From: an uncultured Bacteroidales bacterium
GTDB taxonomy: Bacteria; Bacteroidota; Bacteroidia; Bacteroidales; JACABE01
DNA length: 43,183 nt
Reading direction: 5' to 3'
NCBI GenBank assembly: GCA_903899825.1
Contig: CAIUKU010000224.1
Location: 1 to 43,183 of the forward strand
The position numbers and the translations under genes were made by a program. Below, piece after piece: positions 15,590-23,255 of the stretch (positions are counted from its first letter, which is position 1; each line of letters starts with the position of its first letter). The notes below the pieces were generated by a model. The model saw nothing but the letters and a program-made list of their open reading frames with translations, made no database searches and was not told the DNA's origin.

Positions 15590-15964
15590 TTATCTTTCCT
15601 TTCTTTTAGTCTTTAGCATGTTTTCCGCAAGCCTGAACTTAACTATTTTACTTATCAGTTCCAGAGGTAAAGGTTTATCAAGCGGAAACTGTACTGATCC
15701 TTTTGCACCTTTGTAAACCGAAAGCTCTTCTTTAAAAGTTTGTATCCCTGAAGCCGTAGGATAAAAGCCAATATGTTTTGAATATGCAGCAAAATACACC
15801 AGTATCCCTTTTTGACGGAATGCCGGCATACTGTAACTGATTATTTCTTCAGCATCCGGTGCAGCTGCCCTGATACATTCCCTGATTTGCTCTAAAAGCA
15901 GTTGAGTTGTTATTGGAAATGCTGCAATATAATCATCAATAGTATGGGGTTTTAATGGTATCAT
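15590..15964 (-). CDS. DUF1801 family protein
   Basis: 124 residues. The family (also called YdhG/YjhX-like or iron-chaperone-like) is small and cytoplasmic. Family marks here are HTIDDYIAAFP at the N-terminus, LEQIRECIRAAAPDAEEIISYSMPAF in the middle, and LVYFAAYSKHIGFYP, plus the C-terminal basic tail. No catalytic residues are known, and I would not state a function beyond a possible role in metal or stress handling. It stands alone on the minus strand. A 15-bp dyad (15999-16013) lies 34 bp upstream of its start. Confidence 0.88.
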   Translation of the reverse strand: MIPLKPHTIDDYIAAFPITTQLLLEQIRECIRAAAPDAEEIISYSMPAFRQKGILVYFAAYSKHIGFYPTASGIQTFKEELSVYKGAKGSVQFPLDKPLPLELISKIVKFRLAENMLKTKRKER

Positions 15965-15998
15965 TGAATTTGAATTTTTTCTTTTTTTACTTTATTTT

Positions 15999-16013
15999 AG
16001 TTCAGGTTGAACT
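15999..16013. promoter_or_regulatory. dyad AGTTCA-GGT-TGAACT upstream of the DUF1801 gene
   Basis: A perfect 6-bp inverted repeat with a 3-bp centre, in the position of an operator or promoter for the minus-strand gene. No regulator gene is adjacent. Confidence 0.3.
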
Positions 16014-16134
16014 GAAAAAGTTACCTTCAGTGTTTTGAAAATCCGGATGGTTTAAAACAAATCATATTATTGAATATCTGACAGATAACAAAATATAAAT
16101 ACATAAAAATTCGGTAATTTATGAAAGCAAGAAA

Positions 16135-17850
16135 TTATTCTTTAATACTTTCCTTCCAATCGCCATTCCTTTTAATAAGTTCTATCATTTTATCCACAGC
16201 TTCATTTTCAGGAATGTTTTTTTCTATTACAGTTTTACCTTTGTAAAGTGTAATTCGACCATTGCCTGCACCTACATAGCCATAATGGGCATCGGCCATT
16301 TCGCCGGGTCCGTTTACAATGCAACCCATTACTGCAATTTTCAGTCCTGTAAGGTGAGCAGTGCGTTCTTTTATGGTTTTCAGTGCTTGCTGTATATTGA
16401 ACTGTGTTCTTCCGCAAGAAGGACAGGAAATAAACTCAGTCCGGGTAATACGAACCCCACAGGCCTGCAATATGGCATAGGAAGTTTCGCTTATTATATC
16501 AGCTGTAAAATTTGAATTTTCTATACAAATCCCGTCACAAAAACCATCCACCAGCAACGCATTCAAATCGGCTGCAGCTTTTATCTGGAACATTTCTTTG
16601 TCCTCGGTCAGGTAGGTTTTCTTTACTATTACCGGCATTTTGATGCGGTGTTGTTTAAGGTAGGCAAAAAACCTGCGTTCCTGCATCATCGTATTTCCAA
16701 TAAAAGAAGTAATCAATACCCGGCTTTGGTCGATTCCTGTCAGAATGTTCATGTTTACCTCAGACATATCTTCAAATATACTATAATTAACCGGTCGTTG
16801 TGTTGTGTTATCAATCAGTACCTGATTTCGAAACGAAAATTCAGCCTTGCCATTCCCAACAACAACTACCGCTTGATTTCCACCAATTCCATTCACAGCA
16901 ATACTTTCTCTGCGTGTATACTGATAGGGGTCGACAGGATAGAGCTGTTTGTCCTTTTTGGGTTTGGATGTATTATCCCTATAAGAATTCACAATTTTGC
17001 GAGCCACCGGTAATTCAAATTCAGGGTCTTCTGTTAATGAAACCCTGATAGTATCCCCTATTCCATCATGCAAGAGCGCACCTATGCCGGCAGCAGATTT
17101 AATACGGCCATCTTCAGCATCACCGGCTTCGGTAACACCAAGATGAATGGGATAGTTATATCCTCCTTGCTTCATACATGCTACCAATAATCGTGTAGAA
17201 GCCATCATTACCTTAACATTGCTCGATTTCATCGATAAAATCAGATTATGAAAGTCGAAACCGGCTAATATCCTTATAAATTCCATGGCTGATTCCACCA
17301 TTCCCCTGGGTGTATCGCCAAAACGGTGTAATATCCTGTTGGAAAGCGATCCATGGTTGGTACCTATACGGATAGCAGTTTGGTTACGCTTACATATTTC
17401 TATCAATGGCAATAATCTTTCAGCAATACGAAACAGTTCCTGCTGGTATTCCTGTTCATTAAAATTAAATTTTCCATTATTGCGGTCGATATAATTACCA
17501 GGGTTGATTCTCACTTTTTCAACAATGGCAGCTGCTATTTCAGCTGCTTTAGGGTTGTAATGAATATCAGCTATCAAAGGTGTTGTATACCCTCTTTTAT
17601 GCAGCTCGTTTTTAATTTCAGCCAGATTTTCAGCTTCCTGAATTCCGGGAGCTGTTATACGAATGTATTCACAACCAGCTTCTATCATTCTGATGCTTTG
17701 TGCTACCGTTGCCATGGTATCCATGGTATTGGTATTGCACATTGATTGGATCCGGATAGGGTGATGACCTCCAAGAGGCGTATTTCCGATTAAAACAACT
17801 CTGCTGCGAAAACGTTGAAAGGAATAGGGGTTGTCAGAATATTGAAGCAT
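16135..17850 (-). CDS. ispG: 4-hydroxy-3-methylbut-2-enyl diphosphate synthase, long form
   Basis: 571 residues. IspG makes HMBPP from MEcPP in the MEP isoprenoid pathway with a [4Fe-4S] cluster. The N-terminal TIM barrel (PIRIQSMCNTNTMDT, ADIHYNP, VRINPGNY) is clear. The C-terminal cluster ligands are Cys476 and Cys479 in SCPSCGR, Cys510 and Glu517 in MGCIVNGPGE. The protein is about 200 residues longer than the E. coli enzyme because an extra domain lies between barrel and cluster domain (about 300-440). This three-domain form is known from Bacteroidota, Chlamydiae and plants, so the length is not an anomaly. It is followed by the radical SAM gene upstream on the same strand, 84 bp away. 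Confidence 0.95.
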   Translation of the reverse strand: MLQYSDNPYSFQRFRSRVVLIGNTPLGGHHPIRIQSMCNTNTMDTMATVAQSIRMIEAGCEYIRITAPGIQEAENLAEIKNELHKRGYTTPLIADIHYNPKAAEIAAAIVEKVRINPGNYIDRNNGKFNFNEQEYQQELFRIAERLLPLIEICKRNQTAIRIGTNHGSLSNRILHRFGDTPRGMVESAMEFIRILAGFDFHNLILSMKSSNVKVMMASTRLLVACMKQGGYNYPIHLGVTEAGDAEDGRIKSAAGIGALLHDGIGDTIRVSLTEDPEFELPVARKIVNSYRDNTSKPKKDKQLYPVDPYQYTRRESIAVNGIGGNQAVVVVGNGKAEFSFRNQVLIDNTTQRPVNYSIFEDMSEVNMNILTGIDQSRVLITSFIGNTMMQERRFFAYLKQHRIKMPVIVKKTYLTEDKEMFQIKAAADLNALLVDGFCDGICIENSNFTADIISETSYAILQACGVRITRTEFISCPSCGRTQFNIQQALKTIKERTAHLTGLKIAVMGCIVNGPGEMADAHYGYVGAGNGRITLYKGKTVIEKNIPENEAVDKMIELIKRNGDWKESIKE

Positions 17851-17934
17851 CAGGACTGTTTAATTGTTAATGATTTTATGTTGATTAATAATATGGAAAT
17901 AATAAATGGAAAGTAAATAACTTCTGTCGTATGA

Positions 17935-19257
17935 CTACTCAGGTTTTAACAAGTTTAATTCTTTGGCAATACAAAGATTCATTTTTAAAATATCATCCTT
18001 AGAAACATTTTGTGTTTTGGCAATTTTATAATATTCCTGAACCAGTCTGGCAAGTAATACACAAGCAGAACAGGAGTGAAAGAATGGTTTATAAATATTT
18101 TTGTGAGGTTCATAAAGCAAATCAATCAATTCAAAAGCTTTTTTACTGGCAAAAGCCATGGTAACATCATCGCCAAAGTCATTAATGATATCAAAAAGGC
18201 TTTTTTCGTTAATATTCCCAAGATTACTCAATCCCAGACCATACATACAAGAACGTACGCCACCTTTTGGATCAATGGTAAGCATGTTTGGTTGATAAAA
18301 ACCTTTACTTTTACACAAACTATGTGAAATTAAATCTTTAAACGAAATATTATTATTTGATTTGACAGCATAATCAGTTGCACCACCCATATCAATCAAA
18401 TCCATTGTGATGGGTGTCATAAATTTTAAGTTATTAAATTCCAGAGAGGTCTTTAAATACTCAATAAATGAATCCAACATGGCTTTACCTTCGTAAGAAG
18501 ATACCAGTTCATAATGCAATCCAATGGTTTCACAGGCCTGAATTGTAGAAGTAAGTTGCTTAATTCCAAGTGCTTCTTTATCAATACGAGAATCAAAATT
18601 AATAGCCAGTTGATTTAATCCGCTTTTCTTAAGTAGTTTTATCAAGGCCAATGAAGAAGAAAATCTTTGGTTCCCGACTTTAAACAGTATTTTGGTTCCC
18701 CAGAAGGAATTGGTAAACAACCTTGTTGGAATTCCATAACTGGAAGCATACCGGATTAAATCAAAAATATCAACATCAGCCAATAAAGCTTCTCCGCCGG
18801 TAAAATTAATACCATTCTGTAATAATCCTGCAAAATAGGCATCCGCAATAATACTTTTTACCTTGGCATAAGATAATTCATTATTTTTGTATGAACTTCT
18901 GTATGACTTTAGTAAACAATGAGGACAATTAGAATTGCACTCATAGGTAATTTCCAGATTGATGGCTTCAATATGAGCAATTGGATAATGTTGATAATGC
19001 ACTTTAAGAATTTCAACTTTTTCTTCTATATGCTGATCTTCCAGATCAATAATCTTTATAAAACCTAATTCTTCAAGCTTCTTAATATTTTTATCATCAG
19101 AAACATCACTGATTTTGAGTAAGCCACTATAATACAACTGAAATAAAAGTTTATTCAATTTTTCAATTGGTAAATTAGCCAACGCCAGCCTGTTTTTGAG
19201 CAAATCTCTTTTAATCAGGTTGCAACAAAGATTGGTTAATTGTATCGCTTTAATCAT
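17935..19257 (-). CDS. radical SAM protein with one auxiliary cluster (peptide-maturase-like)
   Basis: 440 residues. The radical SAM motif is Cys107-x3-Cys111-x2-Cys114 (YECNSNCPHC), followed by the SAM-binding NFTGGEALL (about 151-159). The first 95 residues are a helical N-terminal extension that could hold a peptide-binding winged-helix domain. The C-terminal part has Cys315, Cys337 (GGVRSCMYGLG), Cys396 and Cys399 (HSCSACV): four ligands, enough for one auxiliary [4Fe-4S] cluster, as in twitch or SPASM-like proteins. Such enzymes often modify ribosomal peptides, but others act on small molecules or enzymes. No precursor-like gene is next to it. It diverges from a secreted protease gene. 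Confidence 0.85.
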   Translation of the reverse strand: MIKAIQLTNLCCNLIKRDLLKNRLALANLPIEKLNKLLFQLYYSGLLKISDVSDDKNIKKLEELGFIKIIDLEDQHIEEKVEILKVHYQHYPIAHIEAINLEITYECNSNCPHCLLKSYRSSYKNNELSYAKVKSIIADAYFAGLLQNGINFTGGEALLADVDIFDLIRYASSYGIPTRLFTNSFWGTKILFKVGNQRFSSSLALIKLLKKSGLNQLAINFDSRIDKEALGIKQLTSTIQACETIGLHYELVSSYEGKAMLDSFIEYLKTSLEFNNLKFMTPITMDLIDMGGATDYAVKSNNNISFKDLISHSLCKSKGFYQPNMLTIDPKGGVRSCMYGLGLSNLGNINEKSLFDIINDFGDDVTMAFASKKAFELIDLLYEPHKNIYKPFFHSCSACVLLARLVQEYYKIAKTQNVSKDDILKMNLCIAKELNLLKPE

Positions 19258-19278
19258 ATTAAAAAATCATAATCGATA

Positions 19279-19286
19279 CAAACCTA
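19279..19286 (-). promoter_or_regulatory. -7 promoter box (TAGGTTTG) of the radical SAM gene
   Basis: Exact TAnnTTTG on the minus strand, 21 bp before the start codon. No -33 box at 19-21 bp. Confidence 0.5.
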
Positions 19287-19386
19287 CAATTTTTTTTTGA
19301 TAAAAGCGGATTCCAAACTAAAATTATATATAATTATACGTTAAATTACCTAAAAACAATCCAATTCCCTGGATTTTCGAACCATA

Positions 19387-19420
19387 AAAAAGGATTTATT
19401 CTTTAAAATAATTCCTTTTT
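19387..19420. terminator. AT-rich hairpin in the divergent region
   Basis: 14-bp stem with one mismatch (19387-19400 with 19407-19420), loop of 6, A-run on the left and T-run on the right. Terminator-like in shape but with only two G-C pairs. Confidence 0.35.
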
Positions 19421-19560
19421 ATCAAATCAGCATTTATAAAACTATTCATAAAAATTTCCGTTTTAATCAGTTTCTATTCATTCAACAATTATAATTTCAA
19501 TGCTAACATATTTTCAGAATTGATTAATGATATTATTTCCGGTATTTTATCTTTTTTATT

Positions 19561-19568
19561 TACTTTTG
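19561..19568 (+). promoter_or_regulatory. -7 promoter box (TACTTTTG) of the protease gene
   Basis: Exact TAnnTTTG match 65 bp before the start codon at 19634. Confidence 0.55.
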
Positions 19569-19633
19569 TCTTATAAATAAATGCTGAAAGTTCAATTCAT
19601 AAATAATAATTAAATAATTCTTTTAACCTTCAA

Positions 19634-21541
19634 ATGAAAATAAGTAAGATCAACTATATTCTATTCTTAATATTTTATTTCGGTATATCCTCATATTCAC
19701 TGAAAAGCCAGATCAGTTCCGGTGGTATTCCACCCAGTTTTGAATACAATCTGAGCAAATCACTTATTCAAACGATTACAATACTGAAACCAGATGTTAC
19801 TCAACTTTTTTTAGAAGATGAAATCACTGATAAAAAAGGAGAAGCATATCGCATGGGTGTTTTATTGCCTGTTAATAATGGCATATATAATTCAGGAACC
19901 TGGACAAAATTAAGCAATGGCGATAAAATCTGGAGATTAAGAATAACAGCCAAAGGAGCCCTGGCAACAAGTTTGTATTACGATAAATTTTATCTGCCCA
20001 AAGGAAGTCGTTTATATTTGTATAATGATGCAAAGGATCAACTGATAGGCGCATTTACCAGTAAAAACAATCACACAACGGGTCTTTTTTCTACCGGGTT
20101 GATTAATGGCGATGTATGCATACTTGAGTATTATGAGCCATTCTCAGTAAAAGATACCGTAATTATTAACATATCGGATATCAATTATGCATACAGAGGG
20201 GTGAGTGAGGTAAAAAATAACAAATTTGGGTTTGGGGCATCCGGCAGTTGTGAAGTTAATATAAATTGTTCTGAAGGGAATAACTGGCAGCTTCAAAAAG
20301 CCGGAGTTGCCCGTATCAATGTAAGGGTGGGCAGTAGTTCTAAATGGTGTACAGGCTCATTGGTCAACAATACATCGCAGGATTTTAAACCCTATTTACT
20401 CACTGCAGATCATTGTGGTATAGGGGCATCGGTTTCAGATATTACACAATGGATGTTTTATTTCAATTATGAAGCACCAGATTGTGTTGACCCTTCTTCA
20501 GAAGGCACTTTAGCATCACAGAGTATGACAGGTGCTGTAAAAATTGCCAATGGAGGCAACGCCGGAACTACAGGTTCCGATTTTTTATTATTACTATTAA
20601 ATAACGATGTACCTGAGACTTACAATCCTTATTTTCTGGGATGGGACAGAAGCGGAGATTCAAGTATTTCGGGTGTTTCAATACATCATCCTGCGGGTGA
20701 TATAAAAAAAATAAGCACCTATACTTCAACCTTAATCACAGCTGCTTATAATACAGCCCTTTCACACTGGAAAGTAAACTGGAATCCCACGGTTAACGGA
20801 CATGGGGTAACTGAAGGCGGTTCTTCAGGCTCTCCTATTTTCAATACTGCAGGAAAAATCATCGGAACACTTACTGGTGGAACTTCTGATTGTTCACAGT
20901 TAACAGAACCAGACTTTTACGGAAAATTCGACTGGCATTGGGACAAAAATGGCAATACAGCAGCTGTACATTTAAAAGAATGGCTCGACCCTTCCGGAAG
21001 TAATTTAAAACAAATAGGCGGTCTGGCTTATAATAAAGCTGATTTTTCGGCTAATACAACAATGGTTAAAAGAGGTGAAAGCATAAATTTTACGAATCAA
21101 TCATTAGGTGGCCCATCCCAATATTTATGGAATTTTGAAGCTGCAACACCCAACTCCTCTGTACTGGAAAATCCAACCAACATAAGTTATTCAGAAACAG
21201 GTCTTTTTGATGTTACCTTAACCTCAACTTATATTGAAATCGATACAAGTTTTTCAAAAACTACAAAGAAAACAGATTATATTAGGGTCTGGGATGATAT
21301 TAGAATATATACTCCACAATTCAGCGGACAGTTATGGGTAGATTTCAGCTATACCATTATTTCAAAATTAAGCATTTCTATTTTTGATGTAATAGGAAGA
21401 AAAACATTGAGTTATGAAGTAAAAAACAATCCCGATAATAAAATTAATATCAACATAAGCAGTTTGTCAACTGGCGTATATATCGTAAAAGTCATTACAG
21501 ATGTAGCAGAATATGATAAAAAAGTAGTAATAATTAATTAA
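19634..21541 (+). CDS. secreted lysyl-endopeptidase-like serine protease with PKD and T9SS domains
   Basis: 635 residues. A signal peptide ends near residue 26. A propeptide-like region covers about 30-200. The trypsin-fold protease follows, with the catalytic triad His260 (LLTADHC), Asp316 (GSDFLLL) and Ser398 (GGSSGSPIFN). The cysteine spacing and the arrangement resemble Achromobacter lysyl endopeptidase (S1 family, Lys-specific). Residues about 465-550 form a PKD domain (NFTNQSLGGPSQYLWNFE), and the end is a T9SS type A sorting domain (SIFDVIGRK, LSTGVYIVKV). It is exported through Sec and T9SS to the cell surface or medium. The gene is divergent from the radical SAM gene. Confidence 0.9.
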   Translation: MKISKINYILFLIFYFGISSYSLKSQISSGGIPPSFEYNLSKSLIQTITILKPDVTQLFLEDEITDKKGEAYRMGVLLPVNNGIYNSGTWTKLSNGDKIWRLRITAKGALATSLYYDKFYLPKGSRLYLYNDAKDQLIGAFTSKNNHTTGLFSTGLINGDVCILEYYEPFSVKDTVIINISDINYAYRGVSEVKNNKFGFGASGSCEVNINCSEGNNWQLQKAGVARINVRVGSSSKWCTGSLVNNTSQDFKPYLLTADHCGIGASVSDITQWMFYFNYEAPDCVDPSSEGTLASQSMTGAVKIANGGNAGTTGSDFLLLLLNNDVPETYNPYFLGWDRSGDSSISGVSIHHPAGDIKKISTYTSTLITAAYNTALSHWKVNWNPTVNGHGVTEGGSSGSPIFNTAGKIIGTLTGGTSDCSQLTEPDFYGKFDWHWDKNGNTAAVHLKEWLDPSGSNLKQIGGLAYNKADFSANTTMVKRGESINFTNQSLGGPSQYLWNFEAATPNSSVLENPTNISYSETGLFDVTLTSTYIEIDTSFSKTTKKTDYIRVWDDIRIYTPQFSGQLWVDFSYTIISKLSISIFDVIGRKTLSYEVKNNPDNKININISSLSTGVYIVKVITDVAEYDKKVVIIN

Positions 21542-21598
21542 TGGCTTATTTTATTACTTTGAATGAATACTTTCACTCTTTCTCTATTTAAACCTATA

Positions 21599-21633
21599 AA
21601 ATATCATAAACCCATATTCTGTTTATGATATTT
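21599..21633. terminator. perfect 13-bp inverted repeat after the protease gene
   Basis: AAATATCATAAAC (21599-21611) against GTTTATGATATTT (21621-21633), loop of 9, 58 bp after the protease stop. It has a T-run in the right arm and can end transcription. It also covers the -33 region of the dut promoter, so it could be an operator instead. Confidence 0.5.
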
Positions 21634-21636
21634 CAT

Positions 21637-21644
21637 TAATTTTG
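21637..21644 (+). promoter_or_regulatory. -7 promoter box (TAATTTTG) of the dut operon
   Basis: Exact TAnnTTTG followed by C, 15 bp before the dut start codon. Confidence 0.6.
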
Positions 21645-21659
21645 CTGAAAATTTAAGAA

Positions 21660-22091
21660 ATGAATATTAAAATCGTCAATACATCCAAACACGCTTTACC
21701 GGCTTATGAAACGGTGGCTTCGGCAGGTATGGATTTGCGGGCAGAACTTACAGAGCCTGTAACAATGAAACCACTGGAAAGATGCTTAATTCCAACAGGT
21801 TTGTTTATTGAATTACCAGTAGGCTACGAAGCCCAAATCCGTCCACGAAGTGGTATGGCTTTTAAACATGGTATTACAGTATTAAATTCACCCGGCACCA
21901 TCGATGCAGATTATCGTGGCGAAATAAAGGTAATCATTGTAAACCTTTCCAACAACGAATATGTTATTAATGATGGCGAACGAATTGCACAAATGATTAT
22001 AGCCCAACATGCCAAAGCAGAATGGTTACAAGTAAAAGAACTTGAAGAAACTACCAGAGGTGAAGGTGGATTTGGTCATACAGGAAAATAA
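21660..22091 (+). CDS. dut: dUTP diphosphatase
   Basis: 143 residues, the usual length of the trimeric enzyme. It hydrolyses dUTP to dUMP and pyrophosphate, which keeps uracil out of DNA and supplies dTMP synthesis. All five motifs are present: [28 protein letters not shown] (with the catalytic Asp), NDGERIAQM, and the C-terminal [10 protein letters not shown]. First gene of a plus-strand run that continues into nucleotidyltransferase, TPR, DUF4292 and EnvC-like genes, an order I associate with Bacteroidia. Confidence 0.96.
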   Translation: MNIKIVNTSKHALPAYETVASAGMDLRAELTEPVTMKPLERCLIPTGLFIELPVGYEAQIRPRSGMAFKHGITVLNSPGTIDADYRGEIKVIIVNLSNNEYVINDGERIAQMIIAQHAKAEWLQVKELEETTRGEGGFGHTGK

Positions 22092-22168
22092 TTAAAAATT
22101 AATAATAAGAAATGCTTCTTTCACCAGCAAGACAAGAAAAAAATTTCAATTAAACAAAAAAATAAAGA

Positions 22169-23179
22169 ATGAAGATAATAATTCCAATGGCAGGTCTGGG
22201 TAAAAGAATGCGTCCTCACACGCTCACCATCCCAAAACCATTGATACCGGTTGCAGGTAAACCCATCGTTCAACGGCTGGCTGAAGATATTGTGAAAATC
22301 AGTCAGGAAAAAGTAGAAGAAATAGCCTTTATCATCGGAGATTTTGGGGCAGAGGTGGAAGAAAGATTAATTGCCATCGCTCAGAAATTAGGAGCCAAAG
22401 GAAAAATTTATTATCAGCATGAACCCTTGGGAACTGCTCATGCGATACTTTGCGCCAAAGCATCACTCGAAGGTAAAGTTACTGTTGCATTTGCAGATAC
22501 TTTGTTCAAGGCTGATTTTGTACTGGACGAAAATCAGGACGGCATCATCTGGGTGCATGAAGTAGATGACCCCAGTGCTTTTGGGGTTGTTAAAACCGAT
22601 GAAAACGAATTAATTACCGACTTCATTGAAAAACCTAAGGAATTTATTTCAAACAAAGCTATTATTGGAATTTATTATTTTAAGGATGGAGGCTATTTAA
22701 GAGATGAACTCCAATATTTAATTGACAATAATATCATTAAAGGCAATGAATACCAGCTTACTGATGCGTTGCAAAACATGATGAAAAAAGGTACAAATTT
22801 CGCAATAGGCAAAGTAAACGAATGGTTAGATTGTGGCAACAAAGATGCAACCGTTATCACCAACCGCCGATTGTTAGAAAACAGTAAAAACGAAAAACTG
22901 GTTTCCAATACAGCCAGTATTACCAACTCTATTATCAATCAGCCCTGCTATATAGGCGAAAATGTTGAAATTTTAAACTCAATAATAGGCCCTTATGTTT
23001 CAATTGGCGAAAATTGCCAGATTAGCCATTCCATCATCACCGATACCATTATTCAAACCAATACTAAAATCAAAAATGCTAATATTGATAATTCCATGAT
23101 TGGTAACTATGTTGAATACAAAGGTGATATTAACGAACTAAGTATAGGCGATTTTACGACAATAAATTATAACGTATAG
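22169..23179 (+). CDS. sugar-phosphate nucleotidyltransferase with left-handed beta-helix tail
   Basis: 336 residues. The N-terminal nucleotidyltransferase domain has the signature IPMAGLGKRMRPHTL and PKPLIPVAGKPI, the metal-binding AFADTLF, and FIEKPKEF. From about residue 245 hexapeptide-repeat sequence follows (ITNSIINQPCYIGENVEI, SIIGPYVSIGENC, SIITDTII), a left-handed beta-helix that usually helps oligomerise. The family activates glucose-1-P, mannose-1-P or GlcNAc-1-P with NTP; substrate is not clear from sequence. It lies 77 bp after dut and 76 bp before the TPR gene. Confidence 0.88.
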   Translation: MKIIIPMAGLGKRMRPHTLTIPKPLIPVAGKPIVQRLAEDIVKISQEKVEEIAFIIGDFGAEVEERLIAIAQKLGAKGKIYYQHEPLGTAHAILCAKASLEGKVTVAFADTLFKADFVLDENQDGIIWVHEVDDPSAFGVVKTDENELITDFIEKPKEFISNKAIIGIYYFKDGGYLRDELQYLIDNNIIKGNEYQLTDALQNMMKKGTNFAIGKVNEWLDCGNKDATVITNRRLLENSKNEKLVSNTASITNSIINQPCYIGENVEILNSIIGPYVSIGENCQISHSIITDTIIQTNTKIKNANIDNSMIGNYVEYKGDINELSIGDFTTINYNV

Positions 23180-23255
23180 TATTACAACAAATAAGCTTTT
23201 ATTTCGTTAATCAATCATTCTTTATTATATTACATCCGAATTCTATCTTAATCAA

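Larger units (their letters stand above)
19258..19633. other. divergent intergenic region, 376 bp
   Basis: Contains promoter boxes for both flanking genes (19279-19286 minus and 19561-19568 plus) and an AT-rich 14-bp hairpin (19387-19420). I read both strands for small frames. The longest, 17 codons each, are on the minus strand from 19449 and on the plus strand from 19527. Neither has a convincing start context or peptide-precursor look. Confidence 0.6.

Noticed and set aside
16135-17850. IspG as a gene fusion
   Set aside because: The extra 200 residues are the known insert of the three-domain IspG found in Bacteroidota, Chlamydiae and plants.
19381-19449. 17-codon minus-strand frame (MNSFINADLIKRNYFKE) as radical SAM substrate
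   Set aside because: No cysteine-rich or repetitive core and no leader-like part, and its end is within a hairpin. Too short to support.
19527-19580. 17-codon plus-strand frame (MILFPVFYLFYLLLSYK)
   Set aside because: Hydrophobic by AT-rich composition, and it overlaps the -7 box of the protease gene, so it is mostly upstream of the transcript start.
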